From assembly GCF_014207505.1 (NCBI RefSeq), contig NZ_JACHGL010000006.1:1-64000 (forward strand): a stretch of 64,000 nt of DNA, read 5' to 3'. Origin of the DNA: Leuconostoc carnosum (GTDB lineage Bacteria > Bacillota > Bacilli > Lactobacillales > Lactobacillaceae). The position numbers and the translations under genes are program-made. This document shows positions 37,174 through 46,805 of this stretch, piece after piece. Position 1 is the stretch's first letter. Each line of letters starts with the position of its first letter. The notes under the pieces were generated by a model. It had not been told where the DNA came from. It worked only from the letters and a program-made list of their open reading frames with translations, and did no database searches.

Positions 37174-37687
37174 TTATGCACACGAACAGGTATCATAAAA
37201 AAGTTCCACAATGCTATTATATCAATGTTTATAGCGTTCGCATAATATTTTTTCCACAGATTTCGAACAAATTTTAATGATTTGTGGATAACTTTATTAA
37301 CCGTATCTTGTCGCTAATGAGACAAATATTGTCTTTAAAATGTGTACTTATCCACAGTTTTCCACTTTTTTATCCACAGCTGTGGATAAGCACAAATGTT
37401 CCCTTGATAATTAGAAACATAATTAGAACAAATGTTAACTTTTCCGTACAAACAACTTCACTCAGCCTATGGATACTACATTTTATGGTTAGGAACCGTA
37501 CATTCAATTAATAACACAAAAAACAACTCAAAAATCACTGTAATTTACCGTTTTTTACTTAAATCTGCTTGATTTAAGTATTTCTTAAAGAAAATATGAT
37601 GTTATCAACAAAAAGAACTCACTTTTCAACATTTTATCGACTAATTCTTTATTTTATCAACATTTTACAATACGTTTTCAACATTTT
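37174..37687. other. Cluster of DnaA-box sequences (rlmH-htrA intergenic)
   Basis: This gene-free, AT-rich region contains perfect DnaA boxes TTATCCACA at 37348-37356 and 37370-37378, their reverse complement at 37283-37291 and 37381-37389, TTATGCACA at 37174-37182, and near matches at 37250-37258, 37358-37366, 37602-37610 and 37654-37662. TCAACATTTT is repeated at 37626, 37657 and 37678. It has the look of an origin or DnaA-titration locus but is not next to dnaA. No gene is supported in it. Confidence 0.75.
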
Positions 37688-37730
37688 CAGAAAACGCGCA
37701 TTTTTACATTTTTGTCAACTAATAATAAAG

Positions 37731-37756
37731 AAAAAGCTAACGTCAAAACGTTAGCT
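37731..37756 (-). terminator. htrA operon terminator
   Basis: On the minus strand AGCTAACG/CGTTAGCT with a TTTTGA loop is followed by TTTTC. The htrA stop codon TAA lies inside the left arm. Confidence 0.85.
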
Positions 37757-38890
37757 TCCTAATTTCTGTGTTAATTTAATATTGACTGTGTGCTTGGTTG
37801 CTTGGTGATAGTAGGTTACGCTGATTGTGTCTCCTAATTTATGCTTGTAGAGCTCCTCACGCAAGTCTGCTTGACCAGCCACTGTTTTACCTTCAATAGC
37901 AGTAATCACGTCGTACTTCTTCAAACCAGCTTTAGCTGCCGGCCCATTATCCGTCGTGCCCATGACCACGACACCACCTGTTACAGTTTCTGGAATTTTC
38001 AGTAAAGTTTTTTGGTCATCAACCGTTATTTCGGAAAGTTCGACTAAGCTAATACCAATAGCCGGCCTTGTGATTTTACCATTCTTCACCAGTTCATTGA
38101 CAATGTTAACCACCTGATCTGAAGGTATTGCAAATCCCATCCCTTCAACGCTCGTACCAGATGAGGAGGAGGATAACTTCATTGAGTTAATCCCAATGAC
38201 TTGACCTGCAAAATTAATCAGTGGTCCACCTGAGTTACCAGGATTAATGGCAGCATCTGTTTGAATAACTGTTGATCCACCATAACTTTGCCCGTTTTCA
38301 GAGCTCGCCTCAACTAAACGTTTTTTGGCAGAAATGATACCTTGAGTCACTGAAGAGGCGTACTGTGAACCCAGGGGAGAACCGATAGCTAACACCTTTT
38401 GACCAACTTGGATTTTATTTGAATCACCAAATGATGCCGTTGCCGTCACATTTTTGGCATCCATTTTTAAAACAGCTAAATCAGTCATGATATCTTTGCC
38501 GACTAATGATGCTTCAACCTTTTTACCATCATGCATCATCACTTGAATCTTAGAGGCACCGCTAATCACGTGATTATTGGTCACGATATAGGCTGAATCG
38601 CCGGCTTTCTTGTAAATCACACCAGAACCTTCAGATGACTCTTCATAGCGTCTCTGACCAGTTTGTGAAAAATTTAATACTGAAACAACTGCATCAGAGA
38701 TTTTATCATAAGCCGTTGTGGCTGTAGCGTTTTTGGGGATAGTACTAGTTTCACTAGCCTTTGTGTTAACCTTTTGTGTCGATGTTTGCAAATTTTCAAC
38801 ACCGCGTTGCCCATATAATAATGCGCCACCACCGATAACACCGGCGATGATACCAGTTAATACGATTTTTGTTAATGAATATTGTTTCAT
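37751..38890 (-). CDS. htrA: HtrA/DegP serine protease-chaperone
   Basis: HtrA degrades misfolded proteins at the outer face of the membrane. The product from the ATG at 38890 has 379 residues: a membrane anchor at about 8-26, a trypsin-like domain with catalytic His107 (NNHVIS), Asp137 (MTDLAVL) and Ser220 (PGNSGGP), and one PDZ domain from about 285 to the end. GGGTG precedes the start. It closes the walRK-yycH-yycI operon and its stop codon is within the terminator. Confidence 0.95.
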   Translation of the reverse strand: MKQYSLTKIVLTGIIAGVIGGGALLYGQRGVENLQTSTQKVNTKASETSTIPKNATATTAYDKISDAVVSVLNFSQTGQRRYEESSEGSGVIYKKAGDSAYIVTNNHVISGASKIQVMMHDGKKVEASLVGKDIMTDLAVLKMDAKNVTATASFGDSNKIQVGQKVLAIGSPLGSQYASSVTQGIISAKKRLVEASSENGQSYGGSTVIQTDAAINPGNSGGPLINFAGQVIGINSMKLSSSSSGTSVEGMGFAIPSDQVVNIVNELVKNGKITRPAIGISLVELSEITVDDQKTLLKIPETVTGGVVVMGTTDNGPAAKAGLKKYDVITAIEGKTVAGQADLREELYKHKLGDTISVTYYHQATKHTVNIKLTQKLGS

Positions 38891-38953
38891 ATCAATCACC
38901 CGTTACTTGATTTTTTACTAATAGTACACTTCGCAAATTAATTTTAAATTAAA

Positions 38954-39739
38954 TTACTCGGACATATTCTCACCAGTAAATGCATTGATCTTCAAAATGT
39001 ATTTTTCATGACCACTATATGCTTCAAAAGCCCATACTGGTAAATAAATATCAAAACCGTTGACATGTATTGTTGTATCATAAGATAATTGGCCATCAGA
39101 CAATCGATCACCACTACCAATTTCATTATACCTGTATAACGCAATAATTGCTTCTTCTTCAGTTATTGTTGCACGATCATCACGTAATTTTTCGATATTG
39201 ATCAACTTGCGTTGCGTAAAGCCAGTGACTTTATCAACATTGTTATACTGGAAAGTCATTATGCCATAGTCAGCAATGACTGGTAAACCAAAAACACGTT
39301 GTGAATAAACCCTGTCTGTATTATTTTTATCTAATGTCAAAATATTATTGTAGCGATAACCTGCTGGTGCTGCAATTGATTGGCTATCAGACTCATTATC
39401 CCTAGATGTTTCATTTCTTTCAAGTGATTTCGCTGTTTTAAACTTAACAATGACACCATTTTTATCTTTTGGCTCACTAACAGTAGCATTTTTCCCTAAT
39501 GATACCTTATCAAGTATCTGTTTGTCCCCACGCTGAGCGGCAACATAACTACTGTAACGTACTTTAGTACTAAATTGCGGTAACCGAATTTTTTGGTTTT
39601 TCATTTCATCAATAATGTTAACATTAGCATCCGTTACCTGATCATTAACAACCCGACCAGCTCGCCACCAATTGAATAGAAAAATATCTAGCAACAAAAA
39701 TAAAATCAGCATTAATAGTTTAATACGTTTAAATTGCAT
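38954..39739 (-). CDS. yycI: WalRK regulatory protein YycI
   Basis: YycI is a membrane-anchored extracytoplasmic protein that binds WalK with YycH and modulates its activity. The 261-residue product has a transmembrane helix at about residues 7-22 followed by WWRAG and a two-lobed PepSY-like extracellular region. I start at the ATG at 39739, which has AAGGAG seven bases upstream, not at an earlier in-frame codon. Position between yycH and htrA is canonical. Confidence 0.88.
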   Translation of the reverse strand: MQFKRIKLLMLILFLLLDIFLFNWWRAGRVVNDQVTDANVNIIDEMKNQKIRLPQFSTKVRYSSYVAAQRGDKQILDKVSLGKNATVSEPKDKNGVIVKFKTAKSLERNETSRDNESDSQSIAAPAGYRYNNILTLDKNNTDRVYSQRVFGLPVIADYGIMTFQYNNVDKVTGFTQRKLINIEKLRDDRATITEEEAIIALYRYNEIGSGDRLSDGQLSYDTTIHVNGFDIYLPVWAFEAYSGHEKYILKINAFTGENMSE

Positions 39740-39769
39740 GATGTTCTCCTTTACTCGTGACAAACACGT

Positions 39770-41074
39770 CTAATTATCGTGATGTTTTAAAAATGCTGAC
39801 ACACTTTGCCAACCACTGGATGTTTCAATCATCCAAGTGGGTTCCATATTCACCGCTGCCTGACTATCTTTATTAATCAGCCACTCATATCCAGGTGTAA
39901 TAAAATAATAATCTGATTTTTTTACACCTGCATCATCTAACTGTTTCAAGATACTAGTGGTAGATGGTAATGTCACATCTTCTTGTTTATTAGGCACTGG
40001 TACCCCCAACTCGTTTAATGAGTAGGTACTGGTCAAATCCCCATTGTCAGCTATTTTTATACGAATAGCGCCACTCTCTGATTGAAAATAAACTGGAAAT
40101 CCTTCAACATAGGTACGATAGGTCACCTGCTGACCGTTGTCCCGGCTTTCATAAAATCGCGTATCTGCTAAATTGAGCTGCAATAAATTAATTTGAGAAA
40201 GTCCAGCATTCAGACGACCCAAATAAGTTTTAGGTAACTGATTTTTAGCATTGTGGTCTTCAAAAGTGACAGTCTCCAAGGTGCTATTGTAAACTATTTT
40301 TTGGCTGTTCAACTTATTAGTATACATCGTACGATCATCTGCTTTACTAATACTCAATTGATTTATTGTTCCCAAAAGTGCTGAAACATAAGCTGAAGGG
40401 TCGCGATGATTCAATAGATACGAATATACAGGTAATTTCACGTCATTTGGGTAATTCATCATTACTTGACCTTGATACGCTTTAAAATTAACCGCAACTG
40501 TTGTAGGCAGTTCTTCTGCTTTTTTCCAAGCTAAGTCATTGTTTAACTTTTTTACTTTAACCGTAACTATCCTGTTTGTTTTAGTATTAACAAAATAACC
40601 AATATTTGATCGATTAAAATCCAGAACAAAATAATTAAAATTGAAGTTTTTCCCACTTGAAACATTTTGTTGATAGCGTGTATTAAAGTAAGAAATTGGC
40701 ACGACATCTGGATAACGTAAAATTTGTGATTTTTTAATTGAAAGTAACGATTGAATTTTGGCTACTGATACTTTTTCTGATTTTGCGTCATTTAATTCAG
40801 CACCTTCAATATAAGTGCGTATTTTTTTAATTTGTGTACTGATTTTATGAGTAACTAGCTGCTGCGAACCATCTTTATGCGTGACAATTAATTGTGTGGG
40901 TTGAATAAGCTCTAATAATTGTTGTTCTGATTGTTGTGATGTTGCAGAGTCTGGTGCTTCATTTTGACCAAAAGAACTAAATACAAAACCTGTCAACACT
41001 ATTGAAATGACAATCGCTAGAATCATGGATATGTCCAAAATCGTACCTTTTAAAAACTTAGGTTTATTCCACAT
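39770..41074 (-). CDS. yycH: WalRK regulatory protein YycH
   Basis: YycH is the second membrane-bound modulator of WalK. The 434-residue product has one N-terminal transmembrane helix (about residues 13-33) and a large extracellular part. I start at the ATG at 41074, which overlaps the walK 3' end by eleven bases and uses the GGGAG inside walK; the longer frame is a walK shadow. The family is poorly conserved; identity rests on topology, length and operon place. Confidence 0.87.
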   Translation of the reverse strand: MWNKPKFLKGTILDISMILAIVISIVLTGFVFSSFGQNEAPDSATSQQSEQQLLELIQPTQLIVTHKDGSQQLVTHKISTQIKKIRTYIEGAELNDAKSEKVSVAKIQSLLSIKKSQILRYPDVVPISYFNTRYQQNVSSGKNFNFNYFVLDFNRSNIGYFVNTKTNRIVTVKVKKLNNDLAWKKAEELPTTVAVNFKAYQGQVMMNYPNDVKLPVYSYLLNHRDPSAYVSALLGTINQLSISKADDRTMYTNKLNSQKIVYNSTLETVTFEDHNAKNQLPKTYLGRLNAGLSQINLLQLNLADTRFYESRDNGQQVTYRTYVEGFPVYFQSESGAIRIKIADNGDLTSTYSLNELGVPVPNKQEDVTLPSTTSILKQLDDAGVKKSDYYFITPGYEWLINKDSQAAVNMEPTWMIETSSGWQSVSAFLKHHDN

Positions 41075-42935
41075 CCCAATCATCTCCCTCAATATTAGCG
41101 TCATCGACATAAGCCAGTGAAATATAAAATGTTGAGCCTTGATTTTCAACCGAATCAACCCAGATACGGCCATTAAACTTTTCTACGACTTCTTTAGATA
41201 TTGCCAAACCTAACCCTGTCCCACCTTGGGCACGAGAACGTGACTTATCCACACGGAAAAAACGATTAAAGATATTATCTAAATCTTTACGCGGGATGCC
41301 TAACCCTTGATCTGAAATACTTAAAATAGCACGGGTCTTTGTCTTAATCAAACGAGCAGTTATTGTGCCACCATCTGGTGAATACTTCACTGCATTATTC
41401 ATAATATTATCAAGTACCTGTGTGAATTTATCCGGATCGACTTCAACCCAAACATCTTCATTGGTGAACTCTCTTTTAATATTATAGGTTTTATTAGGTG
41501 TTTCAGTATTTTTGGCATCACTTTCAATAATCATATCAAAGCGATTTAAAACAAAGTTAAATAGACTATTTAAGTTAATAACTTCCTGTTTGACTTCCAT
41601 CGTACCTTGATCCAAACGAGATAATTCTAACAAATCATTAATCATACGAATCATACGCTGCGTTTCATCTTGTACAACGCCCAAGAAGTTCTGCGCCATT
41701 TCTGGATCTTCAATTGCGCCTTCTGCCAATGCATCAACATATGAACGTACTGATGTTAGCGGCGTACGTAATTCATGAGAAACATTGGAAACAAACATAC
41801 GACGTTCGGAATCTATACGCTGCTGTTCAGTAATATTATGTAAAACAACAACCAATCCAGAGATAAATCCTGACTGCCTTTTAATTAATGATATATAAGC
41901 TTGTACCAATAATTCTGTCCCATCATTGGACAAATCAACACGAAAATCATCTAAATTTTCTAACATATCGCGCAATGTACGTTTACCTTGTAGACGCAAT
42001 AAATCAATAACATTCTGTCCTAGCGCAGCTTCACGTTCAATGCCAACAAAATCAGCCGCTGCCTGATTAATAATCGTCACTTCACCACGGCGATTAGCTG
42101 CTAAAACACCGTCTGCCATGTGTGTTAACACCGAATCCAAGCGGTTACGTTCAGCATTAACTGTTTCGGTTGATTCTTCAATTCGTGTGGATAATTCGTT
42201 CACTGATTTTGCCAAATGACCCAATTCATCAGGTGAATAAATATGATTAACCATTGAATAATCACCACTGGCAATTTTAGTCGTTTGTTCATTAATCTGT
42301 TCAATCGGTCGTGTCAATGTTCGTGCCAAGAATAGGGCAAGCGCAATACTAGCTACTAACGCTATCAAACCAGCTATGATAAATAAACGCATTACATTAC
42401 TGATATTACGATAAACCGGCAATAGACTAGCCTTAACAACAATGATACCAGTCACTTCTCTTACCCGACCAGATGATACACCCAGTTGAGTGGTCATTAA
42501 CTCCTTGCGTTCACCACTTTCATTAATCGTCCGTGTTTTTAAAAATGATTGGTTCCCTGATAAAGCTTTTTGAGCGTTTAAATCGGTCGTTTTTTGCCCA
42601 ATTGTCTGCTGACCAGACACTGACAATGTCCCACGAATAGTGCCAGTACGATCAATGACTTGTACCTCTTGCAAATTAGTATTATTTAAACCTGATAAGA
42701 CATCTTGAATTTGATGATTAGCTTCATCAGTTTGTTTATTTCTTAATGCGGTTGTTATTTGATCCGTAGCATACTTGGGTAAGGTAATTTGCTGTTGAAA
42801 AGTTGCCAAATTACGTTGTTCAATTTGACGTACAAAAAACGCACCCAAAAGCTCGAGTGCGATAATCATCAGCAACACGAAAACAAGCGTGATGCGAAAA
42901 CGAATAGATTGGAAAAATTTAGTTAGGCTGCGCAT
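41064..42935 (-). CDS. walK: Sensor histidine kinase WalK
   Basis: WalK is the essential wall-homeostasis sensor of low-GC Gram-positives. The 623-residue protein has two membrane spans (about 12-33 and 183-204) flanking an extracellular PAS-like domain, then HAMP (about 205-257), a cytoplasmic PAS domain (about 265-370), HisKA with phospho-acceptor His387 in NVSHELRTPLTS, and HATPase_c with the GTGLGLAIS box. An unusual hairpin lies between its Shine-Dalgarno-like AAGGGG and the ATG. It phosphorylates WalR. Confidence 0.95.
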   Translation of the reverse strand: MRSLTKFFQSIRFRITLVFVLLMIIALELLGAFFVRQIEQRNLATFQQQITLPKYATDQITTALRNKQTDEANHQIQDVLSGLNNTNLQEVQVIDRTGTIRGTLSVSGQQTIGQKTTDLNAQKALSGNQSFLKTRTINESGERKELMTTQLGVSSGRVREVTGIIVVKASLLPVYRNISNVMRLFIIAGLIALVASIALALFLARTLTRPIEQINEQTTKIASGDYSMVNHIYSPDELGHLAKSVNELSTRIEESTETVNAERNRLDSVLTHMADGVLAANRRGEVTIINQAAADFVGIEREAALGQNVIDLLRLQGKRTLRDMLENLDDFRVDLSNDGTELLVQAYISLIKRQSGFISGLVVVLHNITEQQRIDSERRMFVSNVSHELRTPLTSVRSYVDALAEGAIEDPEMAQNFLGVVQDETQRMIRMINDLLELSRLDQGTMEVKQEVINLNSLFNFVLNRFDMIIESDAKNTETPNKTYNIKREFTNEDVWVEVDPDKFTQVLDNIMNNAVKYSPDGGTITARLIKTKTRAILSISDQGLGIPRKDLDNIFNRFFRVDKSRSRAQGGTGLGLAISKEVVEKFNGRIWVDSVENQGSTFYISLAYVDDANIEGDDWDVE

Positions 42936-42942
42936 AATTGCT

Positions 42943-42964
42943 GACGTTAAACGTCTGTCCCCTT
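42943..42964 (-). promoter_or_regulatory. Hairpin between walK Shine-Dalgarno and start codon
   Basis: On the minus strand AAGGGG (42959-42964) lies 23 bases before the walK ATG, and the perfect inverted repeat GACGTT-T-AACGTC (42943-42955) fills the gap. Folding would shorten the distance; without folding the gene has no properly spaced ribosome binding site. Confidence 0.4.
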
Positions 42965-43066
42965 GTTATTTAGATGAGAAGCACGTGCTGTTGTTGCAAG
43001 GAATAAGTACAAATCAAAAAAATTAGCACTAAGCGCCCCCAATGTTATACGCATTATTGCCACGCA

Positions 43067-43774
43067 CTATTCTGCATCAGGACGTAAATAGTAACCAACG
43101 CCACGACGTGTCGCTAGCCAATTTGGATGACTTGGATTATCTTCAATTTTTTCACGTAAACGGCGGACTGTCACATCTACCGTACGGACATCACCAAAAT
43201 AATCATAACCCCAAACTTGTTGCAACAAATGCTCTCGTGTCATGACTTGACCGATATGTTGTGCCAAATAGTAAAGTAGTTCAAACTCGCGATGTGTTAA
43301 TTCAATATCTTGACCGGATTTAGAAACCATGTAAGCTTGTGGATGGATAACCAAATCACCCAACTCAATATCCTCAGTGCTGACAACACTCTCATCGCCA
43401 TGCTGAGCTACAGCTTTACGGCTCCGCAAATTAGCCTTAACTCGTGCCACTAATTCACGATTTGAAAATGGTTTAGTCACATAATCGTCTGCACCCATCT
43501 CCAATCCCAAAACTTTATCGATTTCAGAATCTTTAGCAGTAACCATAATGACAGGAATTTCGGACTTTGAACGAATTTGTCGCAAAACTTCGACACCATC
43601 AATTTCTGGTAACATCTGATCTAACAAAACTAAATCAGGATTTTCTTCGCTAAACATATCTAACGCTTCCCGACCATCTGCGGCTGTAATAACATCATAG
43701 CCTTCTTTTGTAAGATTGAATTTAATGATATCTGAGATTGGCTTCTCATCATCCACAACCAAAACTTTACTCAT
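43067..43774 (-). CDS. walR: Response regulator WalR
   Basis: An OmpR/PhoB-type response regulator controlling autolysins and wall metabolism. The 235-residue protein has a receiver domain (1-120) with the acidic pocket at residues 8-9, phospho-acceptor Asp52 in [13 protein letters not shown] and Lys in VTKPFSN, then a winged-helix DNA-binding domain with [28 protein letters not shown] precedes the ATG. First gene of walRK-yycHI-htrA. Confidence 0.96.
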   Translation of the reverse strand: MSKVLVVDDEKPISDIIKFNLTKEGYDVITAADGREALDMFSEENPDLVLLDQMLPEIDGVEVLRQIRSKSEIPVIMVTAKDSEIDKVLGLEMGADDYVTKPFSNRELVARVKANLRSRKAVAQHGDESVVSTEDIELGDLVIHPQAYMVSKSGQDIELTHREFELLYYLAQHIGQVMTREHLLQQVWGYDYFGDVRTVDVTVRRLREKIEDNPSHPNWLATRRGVGYYLRPDAE

Positions 43775-43816
43775 GGACGTTCTCCTATCGTGTTTCTAGT
43801 ATTTTATCTACCTTCA

Positions 43817-43845
43817 AGTATATCATTTTTCAACCATTCTGTAAT
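43817..43845 (-). promoter_or_regulatory. walR operon promoter
   Basis: On the minus strand ATTACA (43840-43845), 17 bases, TATACT (43817-43822), about 45 bases before walR. Confidence 0.5.
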
Positions 43846-43853
43846 ATATTGCA

Positions 43854-43881
43854 CAAAAAAAGCCAACTATTGCTGACTTTA
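43854..43881 (-). terminator. prs terminator
   Basis: On the minus strand AGTCAGC-AATA-GTTGGCT followed by seven T, downstream of prs. Confidence 0.75.
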
Positions 43882-43930
43882 AGGTCTATTTTCCTATTTT
43901 TTATGAGGCATTTACTGCAACGACGACGAA

Positions 43931-44914
43931 TTAATCGTGTAATCGACGGTGAAAACGTGTTTTAAATAATGATGAAATAGCTTCATTATTACTAATACGA
44001 CGAATTGCTTCACCAATTAATTCACTAACTGACACGATCTCTAATTTATCAAATTTTTTGTTTTCTGGTAGGTTAATTGAGTCAGTTAAAATCACTTTTT
44101 TGAAAACTGAGTTTTGAAGACGTTCAACAGCCGGTCCAGAAAAGACAGCATGAGAGGCTACGACATACACTTCTTTTGCCCCATGTTCCATAATTAACTG
44201 CGCACCTTGCGTAATTGTACCAGCTGTATCAATCATATCATCAATCATGATGGCAGTTTTACCAGCAACATCCCCAACAATACTACCAATTTCAGCCACA
44301 TTTGGCTTTGGTCGGCGCTTGTCTATAACAGCCACTGGTGACTCTAATTCCAACATATTATTCAAATTACGTGCGCGTGTCATACCACCATGATCTGGAG
44401 AAACAACAACAGCATTTTTCTTGTCAGCAATCCCAGTTTCAATTAAGTAATCAGCAAGCAATGGTGCACCCTGTAAGTGATCCATAGGAATATCGAAAAA
44501 TCCTTGGATTTGTGCCGCATGTAAGTCGAGTGCCAATACCCGTGTAGCACCTGCTCGTTCCAACATATTTGCTACAAGTTTAGCAGTAATTGGTTCACGT
44601 GAACGTGCTTTACGATCTTGACGTGCATAACCATAATATGGCAAAACAACGTTAATTTGGTTAGCTGATGCCCGGCGCAAAGCGTCAATCATAATCAGTA
44701 ACTCCATCAAATTATCATTAACAGGCGCAGAAGTTGATTGGATAACAAAGACGTTATCACCACGAATACTTTCTTCAATGTTAATTTGCACTTCACCATC
44801 AGCAAAGCGCTTGACAGAAATTTCGCTTAACGGTACACCAACTGATGCAGCAATTTTTTCTGCAAGTGGTTCGTTTGAGCTTAGAGAAAAAAGTTTCAAT
44901 TTAGGTTCCGGCAT
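43931..44914 (-). CDS. prs: Ribose-phosphate pyrophosphokinase
   Basis: Prs makes PRPP from ribose 5-phosphate and ATP for nucleotide, His, Trp and NAD synthesis. The 327-residue product has [25 protein letters not shown] near 35-60, the ATP flexible loop [19 protein letters not shown] and the PRPP site [12 protein letters not shown] near 220-231. I start at the ATG at 44914, with GGAG seven bases upstream. It is monocistronic. Confidence 0.95.
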   Translation of the reverse strand: MPEPKLKLFSLSSNEPLAEKIAASVGVPLSEISVKRFADGEVQINIEESIRGDNVFVIQSTSAPVNDNLMELLIMIDALRRASANQINVVLPYYGYARQDRKARSREPITAKLVANMLERAGATRVLALDLHAAQIQGFFDIPMDHLQGAPLLADYLIETGIADKKNAVVVSPDHGGMTRARNLNNMLELESPVAVIDKRRPKPNVAEIGSIVGDVAGKTAIMIDDMIDTAGTITQGAQLIMEHGAKEVYVVASHAVFSGPAVERLQNSVFKKVILTDSINLPENKKFDKLEIVSVSELIGEAIRRISNNEAISSLFKTRFHRRLHD

Positions 44915-45010
44915 GTTTAGCTCCAAATATTTTCTATTGCGGTTCGTAATCAATACTTATTTTAACAAAAAAAAATGATAAAAGCCACAAAAGACTGTGA
45001 CATCATACGA

Positions 45011-45040
45011 AAAATAAGGGCAGCAACACCATTATGTTAC
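45011..45040 (-). terminator. tpx terminator
   Basis: On the minus strand TAAGGGTAGTAACA/TGTTGCTGCCCTTA followed by TTTTT, just after tpx. Confidence 0.8.
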
Positions 45041-45095
45041 TACCCTTAAATATCATTTTTAGATCAAGTAACTGATTGAGTCTAATTAAACTTTT

Positions 45096-45593
45096 TCAGC
45101 TCATTAGCGTCTTTAATGCCAGCAATGCATCATCATAATCTGGTTCCTCAGATACTTCAGGAATAATTTGAGCATACTTCACAGTGCCTTGTGCATCAAC
45201 GATATACACAGCACGTGTATCAAAACCTTGCACTGGCAAGTAGAGGTTAGTCGCATAACCAAATGATTCTTGCTCATCTGACAGTACACGCATGTTCTTC
45301 ACACCTTCAGCTGCACACCAATCTCGTTGTTCCTCAACAGAATTTGTTGACACTGTTATAAACTGAACATCGCCAAATTGGTCGACTGTTTGATTAAAAT
45401 GACGTGTTTGCAACGAGCATGTATCTGTATTCAAGTCAGGAACAACAGAAATCAAAGTGATACGTCCAACTAAATCAGCTGTTTTAACCTTATCACCATT
45501 CTCATCTTCTAACTTAAAGTGTGGTAATTGTTCCCCCACCGCTAAAGGTTCCCCTACTAATTCTGCCACTTCACCAGTTATTAAAACATTCAT
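45096..45593 (-). CDS. tpx: Thiol peroxidase Tpx (atypical 2-Cys peroxiredoxin)
   Basis: Tpx reduces hydrogen and alkyl peroxides with electrons from thioredoxin. The 165-residue protein has the peroxidatic Cys59 in NTDTCSLQTRHF and the resolving Cys93 in DWCAAEG, the spacing expected of Tpx. GGAGG precedes the ATG. It is a single-gene unit with a terminator. For an organism without heme catalase this is likely a main peroxide scavenger; that last point is inference. Confidence 0.94.
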   Translation of the reverse strand: MNVLITGEVAELVGEPLAVGEQLPHFKLEDENGDKVKTADLVGRITLISVVPDLNTDTCSLQTRHFNQTVDQFGDVQFITVSTNSVEEQRDWCAAEGVKNMRVLSDEQESFGYATNLYLPVQGFDTRAVYIVDAQGTVKYAQIIPEVSEEPDYDDALLALKTLMS

Positions 45594-45668
45594 TTCACAA
45601 CCTCCATATTATTTTTATCATTATACAACATTATATTCACATTTTGATCAGTCAATCTCAATATATGA

Positions 45669-46484
45669 CTAGAGTACATATTTTTTCAGAGCGTGTGCAA
45701 CCCCTGAATCATTGTTTGTTACCGTTTCAAACTCAGCAATTGCCTTAATACTTGGAATAGCATTTCCCATTGCAACACTTACACCAGCTACTTCAAGCAT
45801 TGATCGGTCATTTTCTTGATCCCCGATTGCCATTGTCTCACTAGGGTCAACAGATAATAATTCAGCCAAAGCTAGTAAAGCATTTCCCTTAGAAGCGCGC
45901 TGATCAATAAACTCCAAGTTATTGGCTGTGGAACGAATCACGTTAACAGTTTCTGATATTTTCGCCGGTATAATAGCTTGTACGGCATCTAGTTCATCAC
46001 TCTCGGCATTAGCAATAGCTTTAATAAACTTCACGCGCTCAAGCTGGGACTCTGTATCGACGATGAACAGTGGCAATTTGACAAGGCTGTTTTCATGACT
46101 GGCCCAGGTATGAATCTTATGATGCGTCGTATAGGCCGCATCCTTAGTTTCAACCTGAACATAAATCTGTTGTTCCGTCATGAAAGCATTAATATCACGA
46201 AATCTGTCCAATGACAACGGTTGGTTAAATAAGGTTTTATTCCCATTAGTTGTTTGTAATAATCCACCATTATAAGTAATAACATACTGATCATCACCCA
46301 ATAGATTGAGTTCAGCTAATATATCCCGAACACCTGGTAAAGGTCGACCAGTTGTAATGACTATTTTAACACCTTTGGCCGTAGCTTGTTGGATAGCCAA
46401 CTTAACCTCTGGTGTAATCTTATGTTGATCATTGAGTAGTGTCCCATCAATATCAATAGAAACAATTTTTATTTTTGACATCAT
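45669..46484 (-). CDS. Cof-type HAD-superfamily phosphatase
   Basis: A 271-residue HAD phosphatase of the Cof/YidA type (cap C2B), usually acting on sugar phosphates, FMN or similar. The nucleophile motif is IVSIDIDGTLL near residues 7-17, motif II VITTGRPL, and motif IV AIGDQENDRSML near 218-229. There is no recognisable Shine-Dalgarno sequence before the tandem ATGATG start, so the start is uncertain by one codon. A leader of about 120 bases with cre-like sequence precedes it. Confidence 0.87.
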   Translation of the reverse strand: MMSKIKIVSIDIDGTLLNDQHKITPEVKLAIQQATAKGVKIVITTGRPLPGVRDILAELNLLGDDQYVITYNGGLLQTTNGNKTLFNQPLSLDRFRDINAFMTEQQIYVQVETKDAAYTTHHKIHTWASHENSLVKLPLFIVDTESQLERVKFIKAIANAESDELDAVQAIIPAKISETVNVIRSTANNLEFIDQRASKGNALLALAELLSVDPSETMAIGDQENDRSMLEVAGVSVAMGNAIPSIKAIAEFETVTNNDSGVAHALKKYVL

Positions 46485-46624
46485 TTTATTTTTAATTAAG
46501 CGTCCAAATACTAGTATTCAGTAAACGTACAGCTTTAATAATTCTCCTTCATTGCTTCGTTACCTAGACATTAAAATTCAAAAATCGTTAATTCTAACAT
46601 AACGCCTTATTAGTATTATAACAA

Positions 46625-46688
46625 AGAAAGCGATTACAGCACACAAAATATATCATTTGAACCATATATTAGACTTTCAACGCTTTCA
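46625..46688. promoter_or_regulatory. Two cre-like CcpA sites between HAD gene and ridA
   Basis: AGAAAGCGATTACA (46625-46638) matches the cre consensus at 13 of 14 positions; TGAAAGCGTTGAAA on the minus strand (46675-46688) matches 13 of 14. The first abuts the TATAAT of the minus-strand HAD promoter (about 46610-46616), so CcpA could control either divergent gene. Confidence 0.5.
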
Positions 46689-46805
46689 GCAGATGTCATC
46701 ATACATCTAATTTTCATAATTTTATTATTTAACTTTATAATTTTGTTATATTTATTGTATAAAAAAGTAAATTGGAATAGAATAATTGTAAGGAGGAAAT
46801 TATTC

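Noticed and set aside
37174-37389. Chromosomal oriC itself
   Set aside because: dnaA and dnaN are not adjacent, genes on both sides share one strand, and the rpsF-ssb-rpsR-dnaB order points to an origin beyond the right edge. Kept only as a DnaA-box cluster.
37284-37511. Plus-strand frame of 75 residues in the DnaA-box region
   Set aside because: No ribosome binding site, and its codons are made of the box repeats; the region is better explained as protein-binding DNA.
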